Part shown: piece by piece, positions 1-10,738 of the stretch | Position numbering within the stretch: position 1 is the stretch's first letter | Layout: each line of letters begins with the position of its first letter | The notes under the pieces: generated by a model | Databases searched by the model: none | Seen by the model: only the letters and a program-made list of their open reading frames with translations | What the model was told of the DNA's origin: nothing | Made by a program: the position numbers and the translations under genes | Source of the DNA: Rubrobacter sp. | GTDB taxonomy: Bacteria; Actinomycetota; Rubrobacteria; Rubrobacterales; Rubrobacteraceae | Direction of reading: 5' to 3' | Assembly (NCBI GenBank): GCA_013812245.1 | Contig: JACCTS010000380.1 | Location: 1 to 33,200 of the forward strand | DNA length: 33,200 nt

Positions 1-697
1 CTCTCCGTTTCGGGTTCTCCAGATCGTAGCCTACTTCGTCCTTCGTCCTCTCTCGTGTGGCGGAAGGGCGCGAAACTTTGTCTTCCCAGTACGTCTCTCC
101 GAACTTTTTCCTGGTATTTCTCTCCAGACGGGCGAACACATCGCCGACGTTCTGTTCGTCGTGACGAAAAGGAGAAAACGTGGTCCCGAACCTGTCGTTT
201 ACGCGTTGGATGACCTGTCCGAAGTCCCCTGTTACCTCTTCGAAGCGTCCCAGGACGTACGCGTCGCGGTACTTCTCGATCGTCTCGTAGAACGAGAGGT
301 AGTATCTGAGGGCCTGGTCGACGGATAATGGGTCTCGCACGGCGTAAGACAGCACGGCGTCTTTGGGGTTTCGTATCAGCACCAGGGTGGGTATCCGCCA
401 CCGTGCCGCCCGGATCACCTGCGCCGGAACGTGGAGACCGTAGGCAATGCGCACCTTCTCGCTTTGCGCCCTGCTGAAGGCCACCCTGGCAAACGAATTG
501 GCCGACCTCGGGAACCCCTCCATGACCAGTTGCGTGTCCGGGGTCACGACGCGCGCACGATCCTTGCGCGCCAGCCGGTACAGACTGTAGAAGACGGCTG
601 GGTGTTTGCCCGCGTAGATCTGGAACCACTTTTCGAGCTTGAAGACGGCTGGGTGTTCGCCCGCGTAGGGTCTTAACCGCTCCTCCACAGCTCTCAT
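1..697 (-). CDS. sulfotransferase-like protein (3' end runs off the window)
   Basis: Minus-strand frame open from ATG at 697 to the window edge (not in the ORF track because it has no stop). Translation includes MEGFPRSANSF (PAPS-binding-like) and IPTLVLIRNPKDAVLSY (3'-phosphate-binding-like). Confidence 0.75.
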   Translation of the reverse strand, partial: MRAVEERLRPYAGEHPAVFKLEKWFQIYAGKHPAVFYSLYRLARKDRARVVTPDTQLVMEGFPRSANSFARVAFSRAQSEKVRIAYGLHVPAQVIRAARWRIPTLVLIRNPKDAVLSYAVRDPLSVDQALRYYLSFYETIEKYRDAYVLGRFEEVTGDFGQVIQRVNDRFGTTFSPFRHDEQNVGDVFARLERNTRKKFGETYWEDKVSRPSATRERTKDEVGYDLENPKRR

Positions 698-981
698 TTT
701 GCCGCTTTTCGCCTGGCCACTCTACGTCTCACTTTCAACCTTATACAAGCTCACCGCGTGATACTACACGAACGACGATTTCATCGTTATCTACCCTCTG
801 AACAGATGGAACCACGTCTTCTCGCCCGTCGCCTGCGGGCACGGGCCCGCGCCGGTCACAACCGGACCCACGCGGATTACGAGATCTTCGTCTCCATCAA
901 GGACCGATAACGTGCGTCCGGCGGTATAGGTCAGCAACCGAGGTGGCCGCGGCTTCGGCGCGGGAAGGGCTCTCCGGGCGG

Positions 982-987
982 TATACT
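982..987 (+). promoter_or_regulatory. -10 hexamer TATACT upstream of glycosyltransferase gene
   Basis: TATACT at 982-987, GGAGG at about 996-1000, ATG at 1006. Confidence 0.4.
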
Positions 988-1005
988 TCTCCCTCGGAGG
1001 ACCCC

Positions 1006-2400
1006 ATGCGGATCATGAAAAACACTCTGAAGAGGCTTCTAAGCTTCAAATCCTTACGGCGGTCTTTGAGCTTCGTGGTTCTGGCGTTCGCGGACGGGCT
1101 CTCGTTGGTACTCGGTCTGTCCGGCGCGGCCTGGTTTTTGGGTGGTGATAGGTTGGACCCGGTCCTGGACCTCGCGCCATTGTTGCTGGCGGCCTGGATC
1201 TCCCTCTTCGCCGCATTCCGCCTCTACGATCGGGCACCGGTCCGCCGCAACCCGGGGGCGTTGATCGGGGCCGCCTTCTGCTGGGCTGGCCTTGCGGCGG
1301 TCGGGGCGGCGGTCTATCCGGGGACCGGGCTCGGGCTCGGCGAGATACTGCCGGCCGCCTTCCTCGCCCTGTCGTGCGCCGCCGCGATCAGGGTCCTCTA
1401 CGAGCAAATCATAGGCAGGATCTACCGCCGCGGCTTCGGCCAGTCGCCCGTCTTGGTGGTGGGTAGTGAAAGGGATCGGGCGCGGGTGCGCAGGACGATG
1501 GAAGACGCGCCGGGCGCCTACGCCCTGGCGGGCGAGGTTGACTTGGGAGACAAGGACCCCGATGCGCTACTAGCCGCGCTGCGAAGGGCGCTGGACCACA
1601 CGGATGCCCGGGGCGTCGTCCTCGTCGGGGCCGAGCGACTGCCCGACGACTACCTCCTGGAGTTGCTACGCTCCGTGCGGCTGCGCGGGGTGCCGCTCAG
1701 GGTCGTGCCAGGGGCCCTCGCCCTGATGCGGGGCCGCATAATCCTCTCCGAGGGTCTGGGCCTGCCGCTGCTCGAGGTCGGCTATCCCCGGCTGGACAAC
1801 ACCCAGAGGGCCCTCAAGCGGACCCTCGACATGGTGGTCTCCGTAGTTGGTCTCGTGCTCCTCTCCGTACCCTTCCTGGCCGTGGCCTTCGCCATCAGGC
1901 TCGATTCGCCTGGGCCGGTGTTCTTCCGCCAGAAACGGGTGGGAGCAGACGAGAGAATCTTCGTCTGCTTGATGTTCCGCTCAATGCAGGAGGAGGCGGA
2001 GCGGCACCTGCGGGAACTGGAAGCGTTGAACGAGGTCGAGGGGCCGATCTTCAAGATGAGGAACGACCCGCGCGTGACCAGGGTCGGGCGCTTTTTGCGG
2101 CGCTGGAGCATAGACGAGTTGCCTCAACTCGTGAACGTGCTCAAGGGTGAGATGAGCCTGGTCGGCCCCAGGCCCCTGCCGGTACGAGACTTCTTGCGGA
2201 TGGAGGAGGCCCACAAGAGACGGCTCGGGACCATCCCCGGGATGACGGGCTACTGGCAGACCAGCGGGCGCAGCGACCTCTCTTTTGAAGAGATGGTGCG
2301 CCTGGATCTCTACTACATGGAGAACTGGTCGCTCTCCTTTGACGTGAAGATCATACTCCGAACCCTGGGAGCAGTGCTGCGCCGCGAAGGCGCATATTAG
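1006..2400 (+). CDS. exopolysaccharide biosynthesis polyprenyl glycosylphosphotransferase (bacterial sugar transferase)
   Basis: C-terminal sugar transferase motifs (KRTLDMVVSVVGL, DSPGPVFFRQKRVG, LRRWSIDELPQLVNVLKGEMSLVGPRP), N-terminal TM segments. Start moved to ATG 1006 because GGAGG precedes it; the track start 943 lies upstream of the -10. Confidence 0.9.
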   Translation: MRIMKNTLKRLLSFKSLRRSLSFVVLAFADGLSLVLGLSGAAWFLGGDRLDPVLDLAPLLLAAWISLFAAFRLYDRAPVRRNPGALIGAAFCWAGLAAVGAAVYPGTGLGLGEILPAAFLALSCAAAIRVLYEQIIGRIYRRGFGQSPVLVVGSERDRARVRRTMEDAPGAYALAGEVDLGDKDPDALLAALRRALDHTDARGVVLVGAERLPDDYLLELLRSVRLRGVPLRVVPGALALMRGRIILSEGLGLPLLEVGYPRLDNTQRALKRTLDMVVSVVGLVLLSVPFLAVAFAIRLDSPGPVFFRQKRVGADERIFVCLMFRSMQEEAERHLRELEALNEVEGPIFKMRNDPRVTRVGRFLRRWSIDELPQLVNVLKGEMSLVGPRPLPVRDFLRMEEAHKRRLGTIPGMTGYWQTSGRSDLSFEEMVRLDLYYMENWSLSFDVKIILRTLGAVLRREGAY

Positions 2401-2402
2401 AA

Positions 2403-2552
2403 TAGCCTGGCGGCACGTCAGCCTGTCGACAATTTCAGCAAGAGAACCGGGGAGGAAAGCCCGGGCCCGCTATGTCTCCGGCCTGGGACGCGGTTGCTTT
2501 TGCGCGGCGTGGATGCGACGATCTAAACGGTAGCTGACAGGCTGACAGGCTA
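2403..2552. other. intergenic imperfect inverted-repeat element (MITE-like or structured RNA)
   Basis: TAGCCT(2403-2408)-8 nt-GTCAGCCTGTC(2417-2427) is complementary to GACAGGCTGAC(2536-2546)-AGGCTA(2547-2552); internal hairpin CCGGG..CCCGG. Confidence 0.55.
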
Positions 2553-2566
2553 CAGAGGGAGAGGTT

Positions 2567-3938
2567 TTGGCCGAGAGTTTCAGCGTCGGAGTGGTGGGGT
2601 CCGGGTACGTCGGGCTAGTGACGGGAGCCTGCCTGGCGCATGTCGGGCACAGGGTCGCGTGCGTGGACAAGAACGAGGCTCTGGTCGAGCAACTCCGGGA
2701 GGGCCGGATGCCGATCTTCGAGCCTGGCCTGGAGGAGTTCGTCTCGCGCGGCGTGCGGAGTAGCAGGCTCTCGTTTACTACGAGCCTGCCGGAGATCGTG
2801 CGCGACTCGGACGTGGTCTTTATCGCCGTGGACACCCCGCAGGGCGACGATGGCTCGGCGGACCTCGGGAGCGTCGCCGCCGTCGCCCGCAGCATAGGCG
2901 GCGCGCTGGCCGGGACACACCGCGAGCACCCGCTCGTCGTGGTCAACAAGAGCACCGTCCCCGTCGGCTCCGGTGACTACGTTTCGATGCTCGTCCGTGA
3001 AGGTGCCGCCGAAAACGATGGGGTGGACGTAGACTACCGCGTCGTATCCAACCCGGAGTTTTTGCGGGAGGGGAGCGCGGTCTACGATTCGCTGTTCCCA
3101 GACAGGATCGTGCTCGGCTCCGAGGGGCGCGACGCGCTGGACACCATGAGGGAACTGTACAAGCCCATAATCGAGCAAACCTTTCCGACGGAGATGGACC
3201 CGAGGCCGCGGGCGGCGGTGCCGTTCGTCACCACGGACCTGGCGAGCGCCGAGATGATCAAATACGCCGCCAACGCCTTCCTTGCCACCAAGATCAGCTT
3301 TATCAACGAGATCGCCAACGTCTGCGAGCTTGTCGGCGCGGACGTCTCCAGCGTGGCGACGGGCATAGGGCTGGACGCCCGCATCGGCAGCCGCTTCCTG
3401 AACCCCGGCATCGGATGGGGTGGCTCTTGCTTCCCTAAGGACGTCTCGGCGCTGCGTTCCATAGCCCGCGAGTACGATTACGAGCCGACGCTCCTGGATT
3501 CCGTGGTCTCAGTGAACGAGCGTCAGCGGCGGCGTGTGATCTCCAAGCTCCAGCACGACCTGCACACCCTGAAGGGCAAGCGCATCGCCCTGCTCGGCCT
3601 CGCCTTCAAGCCGAATACCGATGACATCAGGGAGGCCCCGAGCCTGGAGATCGCCCGTGCCCTCGTCTCCCGCGGCGTGCGGGTGATGGGCTACGACCCC
3701 GTGGCCGGAAAGGCCGCCGCCCGTCGTCTCCCCGATCTCAAGGTCGTATTCGACCCCTACGAGGCGCTCTCCGGGGCGCACGCGGCGGTCGTGGTCACGG
3801 AGTGGGAGGACATCCGGGGCCTCGACCTGAAGGAGGCTTCGTCCCTCATGGAGCCACCGAAGCTCCTGGTGGACGGCCGCAACGCCCTGGACGCGACCCT
3901 GGCCCGCGACGCCGGGCTGCTCTATAGGGGCTTCGGGC

Positions 3939-3946
<8 letters not shown>
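2567..3946 (+). CDS. UDP-glucose/GDP-mannose dehydrogenase family protein (UDP-glucose 6-dehydrogenase)
   Basis: [22 protein letters not shown] Rossmann start; [18 protein letters not shown] catalytic Cys motif; [16 protein letters not shown]. Confidence 0.93.
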
Positions 3947-4906
<960 letters not shown>

Positions 4907-4910
<4 letters not shown>

Positions 4911-5824
4911 GGGTTCTTGTCACCGGCGGGGCTGGCTTCATCGGGTCGCACGTGGCAGATCACCTTCTGGAGCGCGGTTACGAGGTTGCCGTCGCGGACA
5001 ACCTCTCGACCGGGAAGCGGGAGAATGTCCCCGAGGGCGCCAGCTTCTACGAAGCTGACGTCCGTTCCGGGCTCGATGAAGTTTTCGAGGAGTTCAGGCC
5101 GGAGGTAGTCGCGCATCAGGCGGCCCAGATGGACGTGCGCCGCAGCGTCCGTGAGCCGGATTTCGACGCGGACGTGAACGTGATCGGCACCGTCCGGCTG
5201 TTGCAGAACTGCGTGGAGCACGAGGTCCAGAAGTTCGTCTTTGCTTCGACAGGCGGGGCGGTCTACGGCGAGCAGCGGGAGTTTCCGGCCCCGGAGGACC
5301 ATCCGCAGTACCCCGTTTCTCCTTACGGCGTCTCCAAGCTGGCCGGGGAACGGTACCTGCATTACTACGAGACACAGTACGGGCTTCCGTACGTGGCCCT
5401 GCGCTACGCCAACGTGTACGGCCCGCGCCAGGACCCGCACGGTGAGGCCGGGGTGGTGGCCATCTTCTGCGGCAACCTGCGCGATGGCCGGACCTCGACC
5501 ATCAACGGCACAGGAGAGCAGACCCGCGACTACGTGTACGTTGGTGACGTGGCCCGCGCCAACGTCCTCGCCCTGGAGAGTGAGACCCCTCCCGGCGCAT
5601 ACAACGTGGGTACTGGCGTAGAGACGGATGTGAACCGTCTCTACGAGTTGCTGCTGGAAGCGTCCGGCAAGGATTTGCCTCCGGAGCACGGTCCCGGCAA
5701 GCCGGGCGAGCAGAGCCGCAGCAGCGTGTCTCCGGCGCGTGCCGGAGATACTTTCGGATGGCGGCCTGAGATGGACCTCGCGGCGGGGTTGCGGGAGACA
5801 CTACGCTTCTTCGGCGCCGCGTAG
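4907..5824 (+). CDS. NAD-dependent epimerase/dehydratase, UDP-glucose 4-epimerase-like
   Basis: [68 protein letters not shown]. Overlaps upstream stop (ATGA). Confidence 0.85.
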
Positions 5825-5941
5825 GAACACGGAGTATGCGCCCCGTCGGGGTTGATGCCTTGCCAAAGGGCTCTGCAGGGGTTAAATACGAGTATATTGC
5901 GTTACGCAAGAAACCGGTGAATTTTTCCGAGAAGGAGCAGG

Positions 5942-7405
5942 TTGCGCCGCACGCTGACGCGCAAAGAATTTCTGAAGGCGGCCGGAGCAGGGACCGCGGG
6001 GACCGCCCTTCTGGGTTCTTCGGCCGCCAGTTCGGGCTGCGCCTATCTTCCTAGTGGAGGGTCGAGAATGAACGTGATAATGGTGATCCTGGACAGCTTC
6101 CGCAAGGACCACATCGGGGTCTACGGGAACGATTGGATCCGGACCCCCAACCTCGACGCCCTGGCGGGGGAGAGCCTGCGCTTCACGCGGGCGTACCCCG
6201 AGTCCATCCCCACCATCCCCGCCCGCCGGGCCATCTATACCGGCATAAGGACCTGGCCTTTCAGGAACTGGATCCCCCAGAAGGGAGAGACCTACTTCCC
6301 GGCTGGCTGGCAGCGCATCCCCGAAGATGAGACCACCCTCACGGAGATCCTAAAACCCGAGGGCTACAACACGGTCCTCATCACCGACACCCAGCACGAG
6401 TTCAAGGCTTCGATGAACTTTCAGCGCGGTTTCGACGTCTTCGACTTCATCCGGGGTCAGGAACGTGATCACTACCGCTCCACGCTCTCCATCCCCGAGA
6501 GCCAGGTTAACCGCTACACGGTCCCAGGCAACGATGGAAGCATGCGCGACAAGGTCCGGCAGTACCTCGCCAACACCCGCCACCGCAAGGGAGAAGAGGA
6601 TTACTTTGCGCCGCAGGTCTTCACCCGCTCCGGAGAGTTCCTGGAACTGGCCCGCGAGGCCCAGCCGTTCTTCCTCGTGGTGGATTCTTTCGATCCCCAC
6701 GAGCCCTGGGACCCGCCCGAGGAGTACGTCAACATGTACAGCGACGGCTACGACGGCCCCGAGCCCATCGTCCCCAACTACAGCAAGGACGATTGGATCA
6801 CCGACCGCGAGCTCGAAAGGATGCGCGCCCTCTACGCCGCGGAGGTCACGATGGTGGACCGCTGGCTGGGAAATTTCCTGAACCGGGTGGACGATCTCGG
6901 GCTCGCGGAGAACACTCTGCTCATGGTCCTCTCCGACCACGGCGTCGCCCTCGGAGAGCACGGCTACACCGGCAAGCCTTTCCCGGCTCTCTATCCTGAG
7001 CTCACGGACGTTCCATTCTTCATCCGCCATCCCGAGGGCAGGGGCGCGGGAGAGACCAGCGACTACTTCGCCTCCATCCACGACGTAGCCCCAACGGTGC
7101 TCGGCGCCCTGGGCATCGAGCAGCCGGGTGCGATGAACGGGCAGGATCTCACCCCGATCCTCGACGGCGGAGCGCCGGAAGAGGAGCGCCCCCACTTTAC
7201 TTTAGGCTACGATGATTATGTCTGGGCCCGCGACGAGCAATACATAATGTCCGCCCGCAACGACCGGACGGAGGCGAATCTCTTTGATCTGGAGGCCGAC
7301 CCGGACATGAAGAACAACATCGCCGGCGGCAATCCCGACATCGTAAAGCGCATGTTCGAGGACTACGTGCTTGCGGATGCGGGGGGTCCTCTGCCAAAGT
7401 ATTGA
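5942..7405 (+). CDS. sulfatase/alkaline phosphatase superfamily hydrolase, predicted Tat-exported lipoprotein
   Basis: N-terminal RRTLTRKEFLKAAGAGTAGTALLGSSAASSGC (Tat-like and lipobox-like); MVILDSFRKDHIGVYG; SDHGVALGEHGYTGK. TTG start with upstream AAGGAG. Confidence 0.8.
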   Translation: MRRTLTRKEFLKAAGAGTAGTALLGSSAASSGCAYLPSGGSRMNVIMVILDSFRKDHIGVYGNDWIRTPNLDALAGESLRFTRAYPESIPTIPARRAIYTGIRTWPFRNWIPQKGETYFPAGWQRIPEDETTLTEILKPEGYNTVLITDTQHEFKASMNFQRGFDVFDFIRGQERDHYRSTLSIPESQVNRYTVPGNDGSMRDKVRQYLANTRHRKGEEDYFAPQVFTRSGEFLELAREAQPFFLVVDSFDPHEPWDPPEEYVNMYSDGYDGPEPIVPNYSKDDWITDRELERMRALYAAEVTMVDRWLGNFLNRVDDLGLAENTLLMVLSDHGVALGEHGYTGKPFPALYPELTDVPFFIRHPEGRGAGETSDYFASIHDVAPTVLGALGIEQPGAMNGQDLTPILDGGAPEEERPHFTLGYDDYVWARDEQYIMSARNDRTEANLFDLEADPDMKNNIAGGNPDIVKRMFEDYVLADAGGPLPKY

Positions 7406-7449
7406 GTTGGTAAGACGCACGGTTCAGGGATAAGCACACGGGAGAGGCA

Positions 7450-8076
7450 TTGCGCGGTCTGATTCGGTTCCTCATAAGGTGGGTCGGGCTGCTGTGCGTG
7501 CCCGGCGGCGCGCTGTGGGCGCTCGCGCCCCTGGGTGTCCATCTCTCCGACCTCAAGTTCAAGACCCCCGATGTGTTCTGGAAGCTCTTTCCCTCGGCCC
7601 CGCTGCTACTTCTGGTGGGCCTGATCGGGCTGCAGCTCCGGCAATCAGGCCGCTCCGGCTGGCTGGAGAAAATCGGATTTTTCGCGGCGGCCGTGGGGCT
7701 CGTGCTGATCATCATGGGCGACGTGGGCCTGTACTGGCTCCGGCTGGACAACATCTACATCATGACGGCCCCCGCCTGGAGGACCTTCCGGCTGGGGCTC
7801 CTTCTGCTGGCCGCGGGCTCGATGCTCTTCGGGATCTTTGCCCCGAAGGATGGCGCTTTGCCGACCTGGGGATTGTTGCCGTTCGTGATCGGGGGCCTAT
7901 GCGGCCTGATCTCCTTCCTCCACGACTTCGGGACGTCCGGGGCGGTGCTGTGGGCGATCTTCGGCGCCGGCTGGGTCTGGCTGGGTCTCTCCCTGCTAAT
8001 CCACGGTCTCGTGTCCTTCTGGCGCAAAAAGCGCGCTTCTACGCGATCCTCGCCTCCCGCGCCAAAACCTCTATAA
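7450..8076 (+). CDS. multi-pass membrane protein of unknown function
   Basis: Several hydrophobic segments; TTG start; lies inside the polysaccharide gene cluster. Confidence 0.6.
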   Translation: MRGLIRFLIRWVGLLCVPGGALWALAPLGVHLSDLKFKTPDVFWKLFPSAPLLLLVGLIGLQLRQSGRSGWLEKIGFFAAAVGLVLIIMGDVGLYWLRLDNIYIMTAPAWRTFRLGLLLLAAGSMLFGIFAPKDGALPTWGLLPFVIGGLCGLISFLHDFGTSGAVLWAIFGAGWVWLGLSLLIHGLVSFWRKKRASTRSSPPAPKPL

Positions 8077-8085
8077 TCTAGCGCC

Positions 8086-9798
8086 GTGACTATGGAAGGA
8101 AACTCGCCGCGCGGTGAGGCCGTGCCCGACGGAGAGCCCGGAACGGGGGCCGAAAGACACGCCCGGCCGCCCGAAGCGGCAGGCGACGCTCCCTCCGGGG
8201 TACCGGGCGTCGCCGAGACCGACTCGCTCGGTGAAGACAAGGACGACTCCTACGTTGCGCGGGTAGCGAGGGGAGCCGGCATCAGCACGGCGGGGCAGGG
8301 GATCGGGCGCGTGCTCGGCTACTTCTCTCTGCTCGCCATGGCACGTCTGTTCGGGCCCACGGCACAAGGCTTCTACCAGGCGGGTGTCGCCATTTTGAAT
8401 GGCGCGCAGATCCTGTCGCGCTTCGGCATGGAGAACGGTGTTGTGCGCTACGTAGCCCATTACCGGGCGCAGGAGGACACCGCAAGAGTCAAGGGGACGA
8501 TAATCCAGGCTGTTGCGATCACCTTCGCCTTGAGTATGGTCATTTCCGCCATCATGTTCCTCGGGGCAAGCTTGGAGATCGTGCAAAACTGGGAGTTCCG
8601 GGACTACTCCATGGCGCCGGTGCTCCGGGCTTTCGCGGTCGTGTTGCCGTTCTTCGTGTTCATGATGATGCTACTCTGGGCTACGCAGGGGTTCCAGACG
8701 GTCACCTACGCGAGCTACGTACAGCAGATAATCCGCCCCGCGTTGTTCCTGGGATTCCTCTTCGTCTTCTACCTGCTAGGTACGGAGACCGTGGGTATCA
8801 TAGCGGCCTACGGCATCTCTATGGCGTTGGGCTCCGCGGTCGCCGTCTACTATCTGTGGAAGTTGTTTCCGGAGATCTTCGACCGCAGCGTTCCGGCGAA
8901 GTTCGAGACCAAGGCGCTGTTCAACGTCTCGGTGCCGATGAGCATTACCACCGGCGCGCAGTACCTCAACACGTGGTCGGCGCTGCTTGTGCTTGGGATC
9001 TTCGCGATCGGGCCCCCCGTGGCGGTCTTCGGCACCGCCGCCCGCACGGCTACGCTCTCGACCATCGTGCGCTTCGCTTTCTCCGGCATCTTCTCTCCGA
9101 TGATCTCCAGTTTTTACTCACGCGGGGAGATGGGTGACCTCGACCGGCTCTACAAAGACATATCTCGCTGGATCTTTACGGGCGCGTTCGGCATCTTTTT
9201 GCTGCTCGCGTTGCTCTCCTACGAGGTCCTGGCCGTCTTCGGCGAGAAGTACATCGAAGGCATCGCGGCCCTGATCATCGTGGCCGTGGCGCAGCTCTAC
9301 AGTTCCGCTGTCGGCCCGACGCCGCGGATGCTTGCGATGACCGAGAACCAGAACGTCGTCATGATCGCCACCGCTATCGCGGCCATGATCGGTCTCTCCG
9401 TCAGCACCGTCCTAATCGTGACCGCGCCTACTTCTGAAGGCAAGATCCTCGGCGCCGCCATCGGAATGGCCTCTGGCATCGTCATAGAGAACACGGCCAC
9501 CCTACTGGCCGTCCGACGACGCCTCGGCTTCTGGCCGTATAACCTCGCGTGGCTGAAGCCGCTGCTTGCCGGCCTGGCCGCCGCCGCGCTGGCCTTCCTG
9601 GTAAACCTGTTTCTGCCTATGCCGGTGCTCATCACCATAGCGGTCGTCGGGGCGATCTTTGGGACAGGTTACCTGGCACTGCTATTCTTATTCGGGCTCT
9701 CTGAGACGGACAAGGAGTTCCTCGGAGCCTTCTGGAACGTCGCGCAGCGCGTACTGCGGCGAGGTCGGCGTTCCGGTGGGGAAGAGGGCCGTGGATAA
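8086..9798 (+). CDS. oligosaccharide flippase family protein (Wzx/MurJ-like)
   Basis: About 12 hydrophobic segments; N-terminal GAGISTAGQGIGRVLGYFSLLAMARLFGPTAQGFYQAG is typical of polysaccharide exporters. Confidence 0.85.
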   Translation: MTMEGNSPRGEAVPDGEPGTGAERHARPPEAAGDAPSGVPGVAETDSLGEDKDDSYVARVARGAGISTAGQGIGRVLGYFSLLAMARLFGPTAQGFYQAGVAILNGAQILSRFGMENGVVRYVAHYRAQEDTARVKGTIIQAVAITFALSMVISAIMFLGASLEIVQNWEFRDYSMAPVLRAFAVVLPFFVFMMMLLWATQGFQTVTYASYVQQIIRPALFLGFLFVFYLLGTETVGIIAAYGISMALGSAVAVYYLWKLFPEIFDRSVPAKFETKALFNVSVPMSITTGAQYLNTWSALLVLGIFAIGPPVAVFGTAARTATLSTIVRFAFSGIFSPMISSFYSRGEMGDLDRLYKDISRWIFTGAFGIFLLLALLSYEVLAVFGEKYIEGIAALIIVAVAQLYSSAVGPTPRMLAMTENQNVVMIATAIAAMIGLSVSTVLIVTAPTSEGKILGAAIGMASGIVIENTATLLAVRRRLGFWPYNLAWLKPLLAGLAAAALAFLVNLFLPMPVLITIAVVGAIFGTGYLALLFLFGLSETDKEFLGAFWNVAQRVLRRGRRSGGEEGRG

Positions 9799-10732
9799 CG
9801 CGCCCACGAAGGTCCTTTACATCGCCGGTTTCGGACGGAGCGGGAGTACGATCCTCTCGAACAGCCTGGGCCAGGTCGAGGGCTTCTTCTCGGCGGGAGA
9901 GTTGAACTTCATCTGGAAGCACGCCCTGATCGAAAATCGCCTCTGCGGTTGTAGACGCCCTTCCCGCGAGTGCCCTGTCTGGCGAAGCGTCTTCGACGAT
10001 GCGTTCGGCGGCATGGATAAGGTGGACGCCCGCGAGATGATGCGCCTCCAGGCTTCCGGCGCCCGCACCCGCCACATCCCCCGGATGCTGACGTCCCGCG
10101 GCCGGGAAAACCTCAAGGGCCGCATGGGCAAGTTCCTCGACGCTTCGGCCCGGCTCTACGAGGCCATATTGTCCGTCACCGGGAGCCGGGTCATCGTGGA
10201 CTCCTCCAAGGAACCCGCCTACGGCTACGCGATGAGCATGGTCCCCGAACTTGACGTGCGGGTGCTGCACCTGATCCGGGACCCCAGGGCCGCCGCCTAC
10301 TCGTGGTTGAAGAAGAAAGCCCAGCCCGACAGCGAGGACCGCGAGTTCATGCACAGGAAGAGCGCCCTCGACAGCGCGGTTCTCTGGGACGCCTGGAACG
10401 CCTCCATCGAAGCCCTGTGGCACGGCTCCGGCCAAAATCGCCGCCTGCGCTACGAGGACTTCATCGCGGATCCAAAAGACAGCTTCGGGCGGATACTGGA
10501 CCTGCTCGGCGAACCAGACGCGGGTTTGCCGCTGGTGGGTGAGCGGGAGGTCAAACTCGGGATCAGCCACACCGTCTCGGGTAACCCCAACCGCTTCGAC
10601 ACGGGCTCCGTTGCGCTTCGGCAGGACGACGAGTGGACGAAAGAAATGAAGCCCAGCGACAGGAATCTCGTCACGGGGCTGACGTTTCCCCTGCTAAAGC
10701 GCTACGATTACCCGCTGACCCCGAAACACTGA
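9791..10732 (+). CDS. sulfotransferase family protein
   Basis: VLYIAGFGRSGSTILSNSLGQ (5' PAPS loop), RVLHLIRDPRAAAYSW (3' phosphate). Start set to GTG 9791, which follows GAAGAGG and overlaps the flippase stop; the longer track ORF (9659) is an extension inside the flippase gene. Confidence 0.85.
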   Translation: MDNAPTKVLYIAGFGRSGSTILSNSLGQVEGFFSAGELNFIWKHALIENRLCGCRRPSRECPVWRSVFDDAFGGMDKVDAREMMRLQASGARTRHIPRMLTSRGRENLKGRMGKFLDASARLYEAILSVTGSRVIVDSSKEPAYGYAMSMVPELDVRVLHLIRDPRAAAYSWLKKKAQPDSEDREFMHRKSALDSAVLWDAWNASIEALWHGSGQNRRLRYEDFIADPKDSFGRILDLLGEPDAGLPLVGEREVKLGISHTVSGNPNRFDTGSVALRQDDEWTKEMKPSDRNLVTGLTFPLLKRYDYPLTPKH

Positions 10733-10738
10733 CCGGCG

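Noticed and set aside
2441-2475. GGGGAGGAAAGCCCGGGC resembles the RNase P RNA core GAGGAAAGUCCGGGC
   Set aside because: The gap is only ~166 bp; no P4 partner or other RNase P domains seen. Treated as coincidence within the inverted-repeat element.
2615-3178. Long minus-strand ORFs opposite real genes (also at 3990-4637, 4742-5689, 6350-7195, 13229-14215, 19988-20959, 24986-25792)
   Set aside because: Shadow ORFs expected in high-GC DNA; no recognisable domains, and each lies opposite a confidently identified protein.
9659-9790. Long N-terminal extension of the second sulfotransferase
   Set aside because: Lies in an alternate frame of the flippase gene; GTG 9791 has a GAAGAGG SD and precedes the PAPS loop at normal distance.
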